This document shows, piece after piece, positions 24,701 through 37,300 of a stretch of 64,000 nt of DNA (positions within the stretch are counted from its first letter, which is position 1; every line of letters begins with the position of its first letter). The notes below the pieces were generated by a model. It had not been told where the DNA came from. It saw nothing but the letters and a program-made list of their open reading frames with translations, and did no database searches. The stretch is from Limnomonas spitsbergensis. Lineage: Eukaryota; Chlorophyta; Chlorophyceae; Chlamydomonadales. The position numbers were made by a program, and so were the translations under genes. The stretch is taken from assembly GCA_037349105.1 (NCBI GenBank), contig JAYJMM010000004.1, positions 4,925,001-4,989,000 on the forward strand, read 5' to 3'.

Positions 24701-26640
24701 GCAGCAACCGCAGCGCAAGGAGATGCTGCAGTGGCAGAGGCTGCAGCCGCTGCGGCAGCGGGGAACGGGGACTGGCGAGGCCCTTTGCGGGATAGTGGCG
24801 AAGCCGATGGTAGGGTAGGTGGCGAAAGCAGCTTAGCAGCTGACCTTGAGGGCAGGAGTGATGAGGAGGTATTCTTCAGCCGGGACGCGCTGGGTGCAGC
24901 AGCCTCGGAGGCCGCAGCGGCTTCTGGAGCCGGCTGGTCGGAGGCTGCCAGCGGGAGAGCGGGGCTGCGGGAGCAGGCCAGCTACCTGCATGGAGCAGGA
25001 GCCTCGCTGTCTGACATGGCCAACACAGCGGCGGCACTCAGGAGCAGCGGCAGCGCAGGAGGTGACCTGCCAGGGCAGGGGGAGCCAGGCAGGCCAAGGG
25101 GAGGTGCGCATGCAGCTTGTCCTATCGCGGCTGTTGGCGTGAGGGATGGGAGGATGCCGGCTCTGTTTGTTAGCATGGCCGGCGTCTACAACATTGAAAA
25201 GGTGAGGAGGGGGAGGAGAGGGCCTCAAATTGGTGGTATGAAACACCGCAGGTGAGGGACTTGAGACGGATCAACCGATCAATACCCAGTGTCATGACTG
25301 CCGGAACAGAAGAGGAGCCGCAGCGGTGCCTGTTGTGGAAATATTCCTTGCCACAGCCGGCCTGTAAATGGGAATCTGAAGTCAAGGTGTTGGGGGTCAA
25401 TTCCATGTCTCACAAATATTTTTTACAATGCCCCTGTAGTACTGACACAAATGATCCTTTTGTTTTTCCATTAGCCAAGCACGCCACTGCTGCAGCGTGA
25501 AGCCAGCCTATTTTTATAATCTGCAAAGGCTTGCAACAAATAGGAATGCTGATACCTTAAGAGCCTCCCAAACTGTCAGGCTGAATATAGGTTGTCTTTC
25601 ACCTGTGCCTGCCTGCCGGCGCTGGTAGCACTATGAGTTTGAGCGCGCAAGGGATGTCCACGAGCTGTCCATGATGAAGCGTGCCATGGGAGGCGCCTCC
25701 GGCTTTTATGCGATGTCACCGTCTATCATCTTCAAGGCCTCCGCTGCAGCAGCAGCAGCAGCAGCTGCGGCCACCACAGGAGAGGCAAACGGCACAGCTG
25801 CTCCGCTCTTGCAGCCGCAGCTGTTGGGCCCGGTACCATCCGTGCACCGCACCTTTGAGCTGTCCGGAGAGGCCATTCCTGACCGGGCCGGCCTGGCCTC
25901 GTCTTCGCTAGTGGGAGTCAGCCCCCTGGATGCTGCGCTGTTGGCTGTGGCACTGCCCGTCGCAGCGTTCAGGAGCATTCCACCCACCGTGGTCATGTCA
26001 AGCTGTGCAGATCATATGGTAAGGAGTGGGAACGGGTATGGATGGAAGAGGGTAGGGTATGAGGCCAGGGGCCACAGTTTGCAGGATCTGGCCCACCTGC
26101 AAGTCTTAGCCCCTGGCCTCATACCCTGCTTTTGCTGTGCAGGTGTTTCCCCCTTGTCCCAGGCTTGTCTTCTCCTGTTTCCCGCATGGATCGCCGTCTT
26201 GCTTCCCAAGGCCCGCATCTTCACCCCCCTCAAGCCCCTGAAAGCGAGCGCTGTCCGCTCGTCTGCCTCCTCTCTGCTCACAGGTCCCTTGGCACGAGGG
26301 CGCCGAGTTGGTGGCGGCGATGCAGCTGGTGGGTATCCCGGCCCGGCACCTGATGTACAACCATGTTGGACACTCGGACTACGTCATGTCTTGGAAACCT
26401 GCAAGGCACGCGGCAGCGCTCGCTGCGGGGAAGGCCGTCTCATCCTCCACGACTGCTACTGCCGCTGCTGGCAACGCTGCCCCTGCGCTCAAAGACTTTT
26501 CTCGGGACCTGCTGAAGATTCTGCGGGGGCAGGCAGGGGGGCGCCCTGCTGCTGCTGCTGCCTCTGGGTCCTCTCAGGTGCGACGCGGCCATCAGCCCCA
26601 GCAGCAGCTGGAGGGGATCGCGCACCTGTCCCGCCTCTGA
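21712..26640 (+). CDS. Alpha/beta-hydrolase, isoprenylcysteine methylesterase-like
   Basis: Six exons (21712-21845, 22252-22467, 22980-23076, 24554-25201, 25629-26018, 26284-26640, stop TGA) keep phase throughout and give 611 aa from the ATG at 21718. An N-terminal hydrophobic helix (LLQEILGMLNLIPYAL) suggests membrane attachment. The oxyanion hole is FFVHGGVWASGEKW, the strand before helix B is GFVVVVPTYELFPK, HIAEYGGD precedes the nucleophile elbow GHSAGGHLVAM (Ser), the acid is probably the Asp in SSCADHMVPWHEG, and the His is in YNHVGHSDYV. The spacing of HGG, IAEYGGD and GHSAGG matches ICME/BD-FAE-type esterases, which hydrolyse prenylcysteine methyl esters or acyl esters. Large Ala/Gly-rich inserts after the nucleophile and in exon 5 are unusual. 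The substrate is not determined, and an upstream exon is possible. Confidence 0.85.
21945..22085 (+). repeat. Pyrimidine-rich CTCATC/CCCGTC low-complexity tract
   Basis: Simple repeat of CCTCATC, CCCGTC and CCCATC hexamer-like units in the intron between the first two recognised hydrolase exons, ending about 165 bp before the acceptor at 22251. It produces open frames on both strands that are not genes. Confidence 0.85.
23421..23851 (+). repeat. 14-bp minisatellite CTAACCCTGTACTC
   Basis: About 30 tandem copies of a 14-bp unit lie in the hydrolase intron between 23077 and 24553. Most units read CTAACCCTGTACTC, with variants TTAACCC, TCAACCC and TGAACCC. Each unit carries a CTAACCC core like a plant-type telomere heptad, but the other half of the unit is unrelated, so it is not a telomere. 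Variant types cluster towards the right end, as expected from unequal exchange. Confidence 0.93.
24058..24547 (+). repeat. 30-bp minisatellite ending at a splice acceptor
   Basis: Sixteen tandem 30-bp units (GCCTCTCCCT, GCCTCCTCCA, CCATTGCTGT) abut the acceptor TCTCAG at 24548-24553. The unit is pyrimidine-rich, like a polypyrimidine tract. Because 30 is a multiple of three and no stop occurs, the array is open in the same frame as the hydrolase exon that follows (10-residue unit ASSTIAVPLP). It would be translated if the intron were retained or an upstream acceptor were used. Confidence 0.93.
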
Positions 26641-28398
26641 GTTGAGGAGCTGCAGGCAGGTTGCTTATATCCCGCATGGGCAACAGGGGGTGATTCTCAC
26701 CCCACAGGAGGGCTAAGGGGTTTAGTGGGAAGTATGGCTTGTGTTCAACACCTGTAATTATCCGGAAGGGGGGCCCAAAGTCAAAACGGTTCTAATTTTA
26801 GGCGAGAAGGGAACTCTCATGTTTTTATACTCAGTATGGTACAACATTCGGAAACACTTTCTGGCGGGGTTGCCCCCTTCGACAGCGTGACACAACCCCC
26901 AATTTGTGCCTGAATTGTGAACCCATGAATTATATATTCACATCCGGGCGGCCTCTCACCCCGCTCCGCTGTCCTGCCTCCTCTTACTTACAAGCAGGGC
27001 AGCGATGCCACTGGGGGCTGGAGAGCACCCGTGACACCAGCCCGGGCTGGAGGTGTCATGCATGCGCTGCGCGTCCGGAGCCTTCCAAAAGCTCTCACTG
27101 CTGCTGGGTCTCCTCTTTGGATGGCCTCTCCATCCTGGAAGGCGCCGCCTAAGGAAGCCCGAGTAGGAGGCCGCGGGCCTGCCGCAGGTGCACGTGCATC
27201 ACTGTTTGTGCTGAGCCGACGCCAGTTGGGACCTGTTTCTAGGCCCTGCTCCAAGGCTGTCGGTGGCACGAGGCAGATCTAGTGCTAGCCCAGTTTGTTT
27301 TCCTGTAGGCTAGCATTATATTTCAGATGAATATGTTCAGAAGACCGGCATGGAACACGACTGCCTTTTGGGGCCTTTGGTATGGCCTGTGTTGTTTGAC
27401 TCCAGGTGCTCCGATCTATTTTGGCGAAGATGTTATTTTGGAAGTGTCCTGAGTTGTGTGAAACCCCGCATTTAAGTTGGTAAGCTGCTTCGACTGAATG
27501 AGCACTGCTCAAAATCCGCTGCATCCTGGTCTGTTGATCCACACCTCTTCTGCACCCACGTAATGTTTCATGACTGGTGCTTATCTTCTGCACTATGGGT
27601 TTCATTCCCACGCTACTGCCCGGTGGTTGTGTGTTGGTTGCTATCCCAGGGGGGTCACTGGTTTTGCTCCCTGTCATAGCGTATGTAGTGCCTATACCGG
27701 TTTACGGGCACATTAACCAGCAAATTCTCCAGTTACCGGTTGCAACAACAGCGGTAGCCAGGCCCTTCAACAATATATTCATCACCCAAGCTATTTCGTA
27801 AGACACCCCTATACGGAGAAAGAAACGAACAGCATGTCCATGTACCAATTATTTAACTCGTTGCCATTAGGAAGAAGAGGCCATGTGCATCCCAAATCCC
27901 GGAGCGCTATGTCAGCTTTTAACATCCTTTAAACTCCATTCTTCATCAGCCTCATCCCCTGGATAATATTTCCCATTTGGCTTAAATTATGCCACATTTA
28001 TCCGCACTCGAGTAAAACCTGTGCAATTTAACCCCCACCCCGGCATTCAAATTGGGACGCCTGTCATATTATGTCAAAAATGAAGTAAAAGACAAGGTAA
28101 AAGAGTTGGAGCTATGGGCAACAAACTAGGCCACAAATGAAACACTCCTGAGTCGTGGGCTCCACCACAAACATAGCAGTGCATTCCTGCAAACTGATGT
28201 CATGGCCCATGGCCCATGGCCCATGGCCCTGGCCCAGCCATGGCCCTGGCCCAGCCCATCCGATGCAGAACCAAGAACAAGCGGGCAGGTTAGGCAGGTT
28301 GACAGACAGGACTGCTAGTGTGCTACCCCTGCACCATGGCAGGCCTGCTGCTGCTGCTGTGGCACCCAGCTGTGCACCCGGCGCCGAGGGTGGTTGCA
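26641..28398. other. Convergent intergenic region, no gene recognised
   Basis: Lies between the stop codons of the plus-strand hydrolase and the minus-strand EDR2-like gene, so it should hold both 3' untranslated regions. A short run of GGCCCAT/GGCCCTG repeats is at 28203-28258. The open frames seen in both strands have no family features. Confidence 0.4.
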
Positions 28399-31300
28399 CT
28401 ACACGGACCTCTGCTCCTGCACGCCCTTCATCTCCGGAAGTGCGGAGCCGCAAGACGTGTGCCTGCTGTGCATGGAGCGCCGCTCTGGCGGCTGCCGGCT
28501 CGTCAGCTGATACGCGGGGGCCAGCGGGATTTCGGCGGATAGATCCAGGGGCTTCGCGAACTTGAGGTCCAAGTAGTTGAGCCGCAGACAGCCCAGCAGG
28601 CATTCGGGGAGCTCCCACGGAGTGGTCCCCTCCAGGACGAACCCTGCGCGGAAGAAAGCACAGGCAAAGCGATGACGGATGTCCTTTGAGCAACAAGCCT
28701 GCAGAGAAGACAGGCCTGGTATGCTGGCTAAAACAAGGTCTTCAAAGCCAGCTTTCAGTTGCAGTGACCTAAAGCAGGTCAAAACTCTCCAACAGCAGCG
28801 AGCCCCCCCTCCCAGCCTCTGCCCTCCACAGCCGCTCACCCATGTCAATGACGAGGCTCTTTGTTGCGCCGCGCACGAGGCCCGTCACGTACGCCGCAAC
28901 GCTGTTGGCAGACACATCGATATCAATCTCAATGTATTGCTTTGTGACGTGGTACGTCGTTTTGAGTGCCTGCGAGCACAGGGCAAGCAAGCTGATGGTA
29001 ACGCCGCACACAATCCAAACACATTGCATCCGACTGCCCCGAGTCACCGTTACTAACATAAAATCAAAACCCCTGGCGCACTACCCAGCCCTTAGTGCGC
29101 ACCTTGCCCGTGATGACAGGTGTCGTGCCCACTGACTGGCGCACAACCCAGCTGCCGTCCGCAATGTGCGGAATGAGCTTCAGCATCAGGTTCCGCGTGG
29201 CATTATCCGAGGTCAAGAACCTAGAAGGCGGGGGGGGGGGCATGGGCGGGAGGGAGGTGAACATCTATGTTAAGTTTGGGGTGCTTCAGCTGTAATTCAG
29301 CTTTATCAGGACCTACTGCCGAGAGGGGCCTGGTGCAAACATCCCTGCTGCCTCAGCCCAGCTGGTCAAGGTTTCCACCCAGCAGACAGATAGGGCCCTG
29401 AAGGCAATGGCATTTGCCATGACCGGTGCTGCTTTCCCCCTAACCACGGCCCTCTTACTTATGCAGGACAAAGTCAAACGGCTGCCAGTCGTGCTCCTCC
29501 TCCATCGGGTGCTTGGGCGGTGTCCCGAGGATGTCGGGATGCTGGTCCGTCATGAATGTCGCCACGATGCCCAGCAGGGGGACGCCGGGTATGACGAGGT
29601 TGATGATGAAGGAAAAGGGTGCGCGGCTCAGCCTGTGCAGGTTTCAATTTGAATGACAGATTTTGGATTCGAATTGTGGACGAGAAATGTTGGGCCTCAT
29701 TCCACCAGAGAAGCGACGCCTAATCCTACTTGAATACTAGGCGTCGATACGCGCCTTTGAGGTCGCTTATTTTTGGCGTCGCCCGGAGCAAGGCCCCAAA
29801 CCCTGGTAGACTCAACCTTGCACCTCTTGACCCACCTCACAGACGGCAGGTAGCGAGCCACGTGCTCCACCACATGCGGCATGGTGACAACATCCATCGC
29901 GCCGAACGTGAAGGCAGTGTATCCTGCCGCGATCTTCTTGCGGTCCTTGAGGTAGGTGGGACCTCGCACCACAAACGGACAAGGCTGGGGAAACCAGCAC
30001 GCAGCAGGCAAGACATGAGTTCATAAATCCCGTGACTATTGACATCCAAGCGTGTGACAGCACGCTGACCAGGTCGAGCCAAGTCCAGTTTTTAGCAGCG
30101 ACAGACAGGTCACTTAAGTGATTTTGATTCAAATACGATGCACATCAGGTGCCAAGGCTTAAAGCTGCATGCAGCTCACATGCCAGCAAAAACATATGAC
30201 CCCTTGCTCAACCATACCAAACGTTGTTCACCCCCCACTCCCCTGCTCACCATACCCCCGTTGTTCACCCCCCACTCCCCTGCTCACCTTACCCCCGTTG
30301 TTCACCCCCCACTCCCCTGCTCACCATACCCCCGTTGTTCACCCCCCACTCCCCTGCTCACCATACCAAACGTTGTTCACCCCCCACTCCCCTGCTCACC
30401 ACACCCCCGTTGTTCACCCCCCACTCCCCTGCTCACCTTACCCCCGTTGTTCACCCCCCACTCCCCTGCTCACCATACCCCCGTTGTTCACCCCCCACTC
30501 CCCTGCTCACCACACCCCCGTTGTTCACCCCCCACTCCCCTGCTCACCATACCATACATTGTTCACCCCCCACTCCCCTGCTCACCATACCCCCGTTGTT
30601 CACCCCCCACTCCCCTGCTCACCACACCCCGGTTGTTCACCCCCCACTCCCCTGCTCACCATACCATACATTGCTCACCCCCCACTCCCCTGTTCACCAT
30701 ACCATACATTGTTCACCCCCCACTCCCCTGCTGACCATACCCCCGTTGTTCACCCCCCACTCCCCTGCTCACCATACCCCCGTTGTTCACCCCCCACTCC
30801 CCTGCTCACCATACCATACATTGTTCACCCCCCACTCCCCTGCTCACCATACCATACATTGTTCACCCCCCACTCCCCTGCTGACCATACCCCCATTGTT
30901 CACCCCCCACTCCCCTGCTCACCTTACCCCCGTTGTTCACCCCCCACTCCCCTGCTCACCATACCCCCGTTGTTCACCCCCCACTCCCCTGCTCACCATA
31001 CCATACGTTGTTCACCCCCCACTCCCCTGCTCAACCAGAACCCCACATTCAACCGCCACACCCTCACCTGTTCAGGTGCGTGGATCTCCGACCAAAACCG
31101 TTTCTCCAAAGTGCAGATCTTCTGGATCCGCTCTAGATCCGGCAGACCGAAGGCGCTGGACTCCATGTCCTCCGGGATCGCGCCAGAGATGGGCCAAGGC
31201 CGTGACCTGGTCCCCTCATTCCAGTCACTAGGAAGGGGAGGCAGCTACAGGCAGGGCCAAGGAGGCGGAGCGGAGAAGCGGGGCATCAAGCCATATGCCC

Positions 31301-34300
31301 ATGTGGACCCAGGCAGCTGCTGTCATGAGGCATGGCCGGGGATGCCTTAAATTACAAGATGCTCTCATCCTTTACAAGATGCGTACAAAATACTTCAAGG
31401 CATCGTACTGCTGATGCGAGCCTGTTGGCGCCCTAACGATGCCAATGAATGATATCTGAAACATGACAGGCACTGGCACTGGCCTCCCCTCGCAGTCATA
31501 GCCTGCCTTCATGCCCAGTGCTCAGCACCCACCTCCCGCTGACAGCTGGGGTCAGCAACTATTCCACAGTTTGGGAGTCCACACCTCACCTAGGCCCCCT
31601 CATCCCAGCCGGCCCTCCCCCGGGGCCCGCCCACGCTGCAGTGCACTCACCTCCACCTCCTGCCCCACGCCGGTGGACATCCCTTGAGGCAGGTTGTGCT
31701 TCATGGACATGCGCGAGCACATCTTGCTGCCTCGCACGGACTTGGACGGGCCCAGCCCAGCGCTACCCTCTCTCTGATCAGCAGAGCCCTGCGGAGGGGC
31801 CGGGCGGACAGCCATTAAGGGGATGCTGAGAAGCCTACTCCCGCTCCCCAGCCTTGGAACAATGAGCATCAGCGCTACATTCCCATAACATTCAACCCAA
31901 ACCACACGAATGCTTTCAGGGCGGCCTGTTCGGTCGCCACCTGAAGTCCTGATTAACAACAGCGGCTGCTATCGGAGTCCCAGGTCTCCCAAGACCCATC
32001 CTCATGGTGGCCATTTACACTGCTAGCGCCATGGCGGCCCCCCCTGCCCTGTCTCACCACAGTGTCCGGCGTGCCAGCATTCATCCCAGCCGAGGTGAGC
32101 AATGACAGCGGCTTCAAGGAGAAGCGCCCGTGCTCCACCTCATCGCGGATGAGAATCACCGTCATCAGGATCCGGTCCAGGAAAGCGTCGGTCCAGCCAA
32201 AGGCGTCGGCAAAGGGGCGGCCCCAGCTGTTGTCCCCACACACGCCCTTCAGGTCCACCTGCACCCCACGGGATCAGGGGTCCAGGGATTAGGCCACAGC
32301 TCAAAACTGTATGTGACTCATGTGCATGTGTTCAGGCGCCTCATCATGCCTCCAGCAGGGGGGGAAATCTCCAAGCCAATACATACGTTGATACGTTTAG
32401 ACCGTACTCTACAAACATTCACACAAGCGTAACACATTCAACTGGCATAAGTGTCACACCTAAACGTGTCATATGAACATACAGTCGTCCGTCGTGCCCC
32501 AGAACACTTGCCTTCGCTACCTTGTTCGTGCTGCACCTGTCTTAAACGGCTCCATCATTATAAGCGACAAGTGTTTTCAGCAGCCACCCGGTGGCACTGA
32601 TATCCTTTTACGTACCTGTGGATTAGCCTGCCCTGCGGTCGCACCTTGATGATGCATGTGATGAGAGCCTCGCTGGAGGACTCCAGCGTCTCCCCCTCCA
32701 GGGGGGCAATGGCGTACGTACCGCGCACCCAGCCCACGACGGGCTTATGGTACAGGCTGCGCAGGACACGGCTCGGTTTGCTCTTGCTCGTCTGGACCTG
32801 GACAGGCGGGCAGGCGGGCGGTTCCTCAGGGACATTCTGAAGATGAAACATCTCGGGTGGGCAGGCGGGAGATTCTTCAGGGGCATGCGTTATAAAGAAT
32901 ATAGCAGGCCCACCCCTTCAGAGGCACATGGAAGTGGAAACCTTCTTTTAGAACCCTACAACGAGCCCTCATGCTACAAATGAACTTGGGCTGCTCAGGA
33001 AATCCGAGTATATGACAGCTGGGGCCCTGATCACAGCGCATGTTAGTTGCACACTAGCCCTGATGGTGTACTCAGGTTTGCCAGGTAAGAGTACGGGTGT
33101 AGAGAATCAAAGCAGTATTTTGCAGGGGGAGGCCTGGGTGGGCTGAGGCAGGAAATTCAAACAGAGCGCAGGTGTCAATGCCACATCTCTACTACAACAT
33201 GGAAGGCCGAACTTCATAAACGTATTAAGCCAGCTTGAATGACGTTACTGGTGTATTGGCCCCTGGTTGGGGTTGACGCTCATGTCAGACCCGAAAGCAC
33301 CATCCCCCGGGTTGGATGGACGTGTAAGCCTTGCCTTGCCCGGGCTGAAGGACTGGTGACATGGTACCGTGTGCATTACGCCACTCTATCATCTAACTTC
33401 CGGACAAGGAGGCTGTCAATCCATGCCTGAGGGTTCTGGAATGCTTGCCTCCATTATTTTGGTTGGAGTCGAATGGATGTGTGAGACCGCCTGACCTCTC
33501 AAGCGCAGCAACGCCAAAGACGGGCCTTTGTACCCTCGTGTCCCCAATGATTCTCCTGGATGAAGTGGAGCGCAGACACAGACATCCTTCAACCATCCAC
33601 TTCCCTTGCCACACTTTAACGCTTCCGCCTGCAGCCACACCTCAACCCCTGACCCCCTCACCTGCTGGTTGCTTCAAACTACTGCCCCTGTCCTGTTGTG
33701 CATGTCAGCGCCTCCTCACCCACCCACCTGATGAGCTGGCGAGGTTGTACATGTCAGCGCCTCCTCACCCACCCACCTGATGAGCTGGCGAGGTTGTGCA
33801 TGTCAGCGCCTCCTCACCCACCCACCTGATGAGCTGGCGAGGTTGTACATGTCAGCGCCTCCTCACCCACCCACCTGATGAGCTGGCAAGGTTGTACATG
33901 TCAGCGCCTCCTCACCCACCCACCTGATGAGCTGGCGAGGTTGTACATGTCAGCGCCTCCTCGTCCACGCTGCTGAACAGCACCACGTGCATGCCTTCGT
34001 CCGTCTTCAGCATGCGCTCCACAAGCATCTCCCTCGGGGCGCACAGGCGTCCAGCCCAGCCAGGGGCCTCCAGCACCAGCCGTACCACCTGCACTCAGCA
34101 TCCGGCCCAAGGAGGGTGTGAAGCTGATGGAAGCCACCTTCTACTCAGCTTCAAAGGGTGATGGCTTCATGTGCTTTCTATAGGTCCTCCTGTTCAGGGC
34201 TTGGGGGTCAGTCAGTCCATTCACCCTGCCTGCACGAGTGAGAAAGAGAGACTAATCAGGGCAGTTGCTGGTCATGAATGCGATTCAGGTAAAGAGATCC

Positions 34301-37300
34301 TTCCATGTCGCCCAAGCACCCTGAACCATAAAAACCCAGCCCATCTAGCCTCCAGACCCGCCCTCAGGCCACATGACCCAGCCCTCTGAAGTCATAACTG
34401 ACCAGCCGATGCCCACTCTCCTTAAAGGCAAGGCGCAGCTTCCCACACCAGTCCGGTGAAGCTTGTGTGGCCAACCACAGCCCAGGCCTCCCCTTGACTT
34501 GCACGCCCTCAAATGTGGAACAAACGCAGCAGATGTCCTAAACACAGCCACACACCCATAAAATCATGCCCTCAACAGGCGCCTGCACTCTTGAGACCCT
34601 ATCACCTGAATAGTCTAAACCTGTAGACTCCAAAACCCGACTCCAAAATACACCCTCGCAGGGCCTCCCGCGCTCCCTGGCCTCCACACACACCGATTTT
34701 GTGAAGTCCTCATCCTCCTGGCAGTCCAGGATCTCCACACGTGACGCTGGCCCAAGGATCGTGGTGTTGGCGCTACCGTTCATGAGCACGTCCAGCACCA
34801 CGCCGGGGGGTCCCCGCACCGCGGCTGACACCATGTACTCCCCACCCATGCCGCTTGAGGAGGAGGGCTCGTCCAGGTGGTACACCGCGACGCCATTGGT
34901 CTGCTTGTAGGGAACCCACCTAGGGATGTGCGGGACGGGAGAGCAGGGGAGACGCATGGGGGGGGAGGGGGGAGAGAGTGGCCTATCATGCGATCTTCCC
35001 GAATATATTCACACTTCTGACCAGTGTGAGTCCCTGACAAGAGGGCAGACATGAGCACAGGGGTGCAGAGAACAAGGACCTGGGGCTTTTGACTTTCTGA
35101 GGGTTTGGGCCACAGATTTGGGAGCAGGAGTTAGACAGGGGTGTCCAGGTTGAACGAGGGATTTGTGAGAGCATGGCTCCTGGTTTAAAGTGGAAGGGAA
35201 AGTTAGCATTTGCCTATTGTTTTTTCATGTTTGTGCTGGCCTGAGGGAGTGATATTACTTTATTTCATCATCGCAGGTTGATGGGACCCATCAAGAGTTC
35301 CAAGTCCAAACTAGGGGTTATACCCTTGACCCTAAATGCCGGGACGTGTCTGCATCTAGGATCCTTAGATTCAGGCCTGTGGCTGGAGGCTTAGGATTTA
35401 TTTTAACACCCTGGGGGGAGAGGCCACGGGCTTGCCTTGGACACTCTACCGGGGGAGCAATAGTGGTAGAGGTGGAGCAAAAGGGCATGGACAAGGCCAG
35501 GACAAGATACGTTATGCTGGAGGCGTGGAGTGGCTTGAAACGTAAAGACCATACTCCACAAGATGCGTTATGCTGGAGGCGTGGTGTCTCTCCCTCACCG
35601 CTCTGACATGGATGACAAGGGCTTGCGCCGGACACTCTGTCTGGCCACCACCTTCATGTCCGACCCGTCTTCAGAGCTGCCGTAGTCCACAGCCACAGCA
35701 GCAGCAGGCGCAAAGCCTGAGGGGAAGTGCGTCACACGCGGCGCGTTGGCGGAGGCCACCCAGCCTGTGGCCATTGCGTGGCTGGCAGAGCCTGTATCTG
35801 TAAGGAAAGCAAGCACCAGCAGTAACTCGAGAGGCCCCGGGGGGGACCTCGGCACACATGGAGGTCACATTTTAATCCAGGTTGCTTCAGCTTCAACTCT
35901 CCTACGCCATGGCCTTACAGCTGCTGCCAGGCAAGCACGGCAGATGGCAGGTTCAGGGCAAGCGTTTAGCAGGTGCATGCTTGCCTTGCTGAAGCTCGGA
36001 TGGATTTGAGGTCGCAGCCGCGGACACCAAAGTTTGCTCGCCGCCCGAGTGACGCGATGAGAAACGATCGTACCGCTCATCCTTCAAGGGAGTACACACA
36101 AGGGGCGCACACAGCAGATGCATGTCAGTCGATTGACAGGCCCAGTGAGGCGTAGGACGACGTAAACCTTGAGCGTGCCAGCTTCACCGCGGGGCAGAGG
36201 GGTACCTATCACCTGTTAACCTTATCTGGATATGTTACCCACACGAGTAGGAAATTACTGTGAAGCATCAGTGAAGCTTTGCTTTGCTCACTCAGCAGTT
36301 CAAGTACGAAAATATTGCAGCCCCCCTAGGCACACAGCCGCATTTATGTGCATAATACTTGCAGGTGTGACTGGGAGCAGGGATGCCGGCTGAAAGTACT
36401 CATCAATATCTTAGGCACTTTTCTGCTGGAGGCTTAAGAAAATATAAGCCAGTAAGCCTTAAATCCGATGCCCATACGGCCGTATGCTTACTTGCCCACA
36501 TGCCCACAAGGCCCTAAAATATGTCCAGAAGTTCATGTAGTGAATAAGATACGTCACCTACGGCCTGGAGAGTGGAGAGCTGGTGAGAAATACGAATAAG
36601 AGTACATTTAACTAGAAAATGGGCATGCGGAGACAAGAATGAGACAGTGCCTTAATAATTAGATGGGACAGTGCTGTAAGGTAGTGGTGAGGGCAAAGGG
36701 CACCGGCAGCAACGAAGCTGAATGAGACACAATTGAGGGTAGGGGGCACAAGTTCAGATGCGCACCGGATGCGGGTTGGTGTCATTTGACCGCTTCCTTG
36801 CGCCCGCAGGAAACAGGCCTGTGCCCCTCAGCCGCCTTTTCAGGAAGCATATCGGAGCATCCTGCATTCAGGCGTATCAGGCCAACGCGCAGCGGTGGGT
36901 CACGACTAATACCTCACTCTATTGCAAACGTGCAAACCTTTACCCTAGCGCAGTAGGGGGGGTCAGACCCGCTCACGGGGCTACACCGGGTTTCAAACTG
37001 GTAACCCAGACTGGCTCAGACTGGTTAAGACTGGTACCACTGCCACTCTCATGCCAGTGCAAAATGTGCCCCAGGATGGTCGCTAGGCAGCACAGCCAGC
37101 GGCAAGCTTTACGCCTCGCCCCGCATCAGTGCCCCTTCAGCCGACACCTGGCAGCAAACCCAGAAGATAACAACAAGGGAGTAGACCTCCAGTCATCGAC
37201 CTGCATCCTGGCATGCTGCTAGTGCGCCTGTGCTTACAGCAGCCTCCAGTGCATTGCCACTGTATTTATTTTCTCTGCTACGAGTCCACCTTGGGCAGGT

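Noticed and set aside
24084..24707. Pro/Leu-rich and Gln/Trp/Arg-rich long frames on both strands
   Set aside because: Shadow translations of the 30-bp minisatellite. Only the frame continuous with the hydrolase exon deserves mention.
28203..28258. GGCCCATGGCCC repeats as a regulatory array
   Set aside because: Short, low complexity and in a likely 3' untranslated region. Nothing supports a function.
30169..31350. 393-codon plus-strand open frame and overlapping long frames
   Set aside because: They are translations of the 37-bp minisatellite on the strand opposite to the EDR2-like gene. All three frames are open, which is a repeat artefact.
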